DNA from: Hydrogenophaga sp.
Lineage (GTDB): Bacteria; Pseudomonadota; Gammaproteobacteria; Burkholderiales; Burkholderiaceae_C
Direction: 5' to 3'
Assembly (NCBI RefSeq): GCF_030651625.1
Contig: NZ_JAUSCF010000006.1
Location: 124,001 to 188,000, forward strand
Length of the DNA: 64,000 bases
Shown: piece by piece, positions 62,070 to 64,000 of the stretch
Layout of the letters: each line of letters opens with the position of its first letter
Position numbering within the stretch: the first letter of the stretch is position 1
Notes under the pieces: generated by a model
What the model was told of the DNA's origin: nothing
Database searches by the model: none
What the model saw: the letters and a program-made list of their open reading frames with translations, nothing else
Made by a program: the position numbers and the translations under genes

Positions 62070-63020
62070 ATGATGAACTTTGCTTTTGTTTTTCCTGGTC
62101 AAGGATCGCAATCCGTCGGCATGCTGGATGCCTGGGGCGACCATCCTGCTGTCGCTGAGGTGCTTCGCGAGGCATCTGACGCGCTGGGAGAGGACGTCGC
62201 CCGTTTGATTCATGAAGGCCCGGCCGACGTTCTGGCGCTGACCACCAACACGCAGCCCGTGATGCTTGTGGCAGGCGTGGCCGCGTGGCGGGTCTGGCTG
62301 GCTGAAGGGGGTGCGCTGCCTGCGGCCGTGGCAGGACATTCGCTGGGTGAATACAGCGCACTGGTGGCTTCCGGCGTCTTGTCGTTGTCTCAGGCCGCGC
62401 CGCTGGTGAGGTTCCGGGCAACAGCGATGCAGGAAGCGGTGCCGGTGGGGGTGGGGGCCATGGCTGCAGTGCTGGGTCTGCCTGCTGACCAGGTCATGGC
62501 GGTCTGCGCGAAGGTGCAGGCCTCTTATGGCGATGGGAGCATTGAGGTGGTGGAGGCTGTGAACTTCAATGACCCGGTGCAAACCGTGATCGCAGGGAGC
62601 AAGGCTGCGGTGGAAAAGGCATGCGAAGCGGTCAAGAGTGCCGGGGCCAAGCGGGCGCTCCCACTCCCTGTGTCTGCACCATTCCATTCGTCGCTGATGC
62701 GACCGGCCGCAGAACGTCTGAAAGTGAAGCTGGCTGAAACGGTCTTCGCTCCGCCGCAAATCCCTGTGATCAACAACATCGATGTGGCGGTGGAAAGCGA
62801 GCCGGATCGCATTCGCGACGCGCTGTACAGGCAGGCCTTCGGGCCAGTTCGTTGGGTTGAGTGCATTGGCGCCATCAAGGCTCGTGGTATCCACACGCTG
62901 GTCGAATGCGGACCCCGCAAGGTATTGACCTCGCTCACCAAGCGGATCGATCCGGACCTGACTGCGGCCGCCATTTTTGATCCGTCGACACTTGGCGAAG
63001 TCAAGTTGATGCTGGCGTGA
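62070..63020 (+). CDS. fabD: Malonyl-CoA:ACP transacylase
   Basis: 316 residues. FAFVFPGQGSQSVGM, nucleophile GHSLGEYSAL and the His in PVSAPFHSSLM are all conserved. It charges ACP with malonyl groups. Two adjacent ATG codons at 62070 and 62073 could both serve as start. Confidence 0.98.
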   Translation: MMNFAFVFPGQGSQSVGMLDAWGDHPAVAEVLREASDALGEDVARLIHEGPADVLALTTNTQPVMLVAGVAAWRVWLAEGGALPAAVAGHSLGEYSALVASGVLSLSQAAPLVRFRATAMQEAVPVGVGAMAAVLGLPADQVMAVCAKVQASYGDGSIEVVEAVNFNDPVQTVIAGSKAAVEKACEAVKSAGAKRALPLPVSAPFHSSLMRPAAERLKVKLAETVFAPPQIPVINNIDVAVESEPDRIRDALYRQAFGPVRWVECIGAIKARGIHTLVECGPRKVLTSLTKRIDPDLTAAAIFDPSTLGEVKLMLA

Positions 63021-63040
63021 ACCAAGACAGAAAGCTGACC

Positions 63041-64000
<960 letters not shown>

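Overview
The window looks like a chromosomal segment of a high-GC betaproteobacterium of the order Burkholderiales, most likely family Comamonadaceae and Hydrogenophaga-like. This rests on protein wording, the yceD/DUF177-rpmF-plsX-fabH-fabD-fabG-acpP order at the right end, and the GC-rich hairpin repeats between genes. I see no rRNA, tRNA, CRISPR array, transposase or phage gene.

Left region (1-18.1 kb): urea use. Urease genes lie on the minus strand: ureC (cut by the window edge), ureB, a HupE/UreJ-type nickel permease, ureA and, 14 kb away, ureD. Between them on the plus strand are a sensor kinase fused to a nucleobase permease, its LuxR-type response regulator, and the urea ABC transporter urtABC-D-E. 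A plus-strand lipoprotein gene sits between ureB and ureC.

Middle region (18.1-36.6 kb): almost entirely minus strand. It holds two NMT1-type ABC importers plus two further solute-binding proteins without their own membrane parts, and many N-heterocycle enzymes: two amidohydrolase-type deaminases, a creatininase-family hydrolase, a RidA protein, a FAD-linked oxidase, a flavodoxin-fold reductase, a 2-oxoglutarate/Fe(II) oxygenase, a VOC protein, a Rieske oxygenase and a small CDA-fold deaminase. A RutR-like repressor has a good RutR-type box at the promoter of one of these operons, which runs towards ureD.

Purine region (36.6-49.3 kb): malic enzyme, then an M20 hydrolase, a UraD-AllC fusion, PuuE-type allantoinase, a GntR regulator, UraH, a small lipoprotein, XdhC, a urate/xanthine permease and PuuD urate oxidase with a cytochrome c tail. 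Together with urease this gives urate -> hydroxyisourate -> OHCU -> allantoin -> allantoate -> ureidoglycine/ureidoglycolate, with urea or ammonia as end products. Xanthine dehydrogenase subunits and a ureidoglycolate lyase are not in the window.

Right region (49.5-64 kb): housekeeping. Formaldehyde detoxification (frmA, S-formylglutathione hydrolase), HAD phosphatase, Rieske protein, S49 peptidase, nucleotide-sugar genes (galE, manC-type, galU), an RsmI-like methylase, a Maf pyrophosphatase and the fatty-acid cluster.

Regulation appears layered. Good -24/-12 (sigma-54) matches lie before ureA, the RutR-box operon, the ABC importer at 36.6 kb and puuD. A TGTATACA palindrome recurs at three purine promoters beside the GntR gene. 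The Rieske gene and its divergent neighbour share the same two leader elements. Several hairpin repeat families with compensating stem changes fill the gaps, and one copy is translated inside the permease-kinase fusion.
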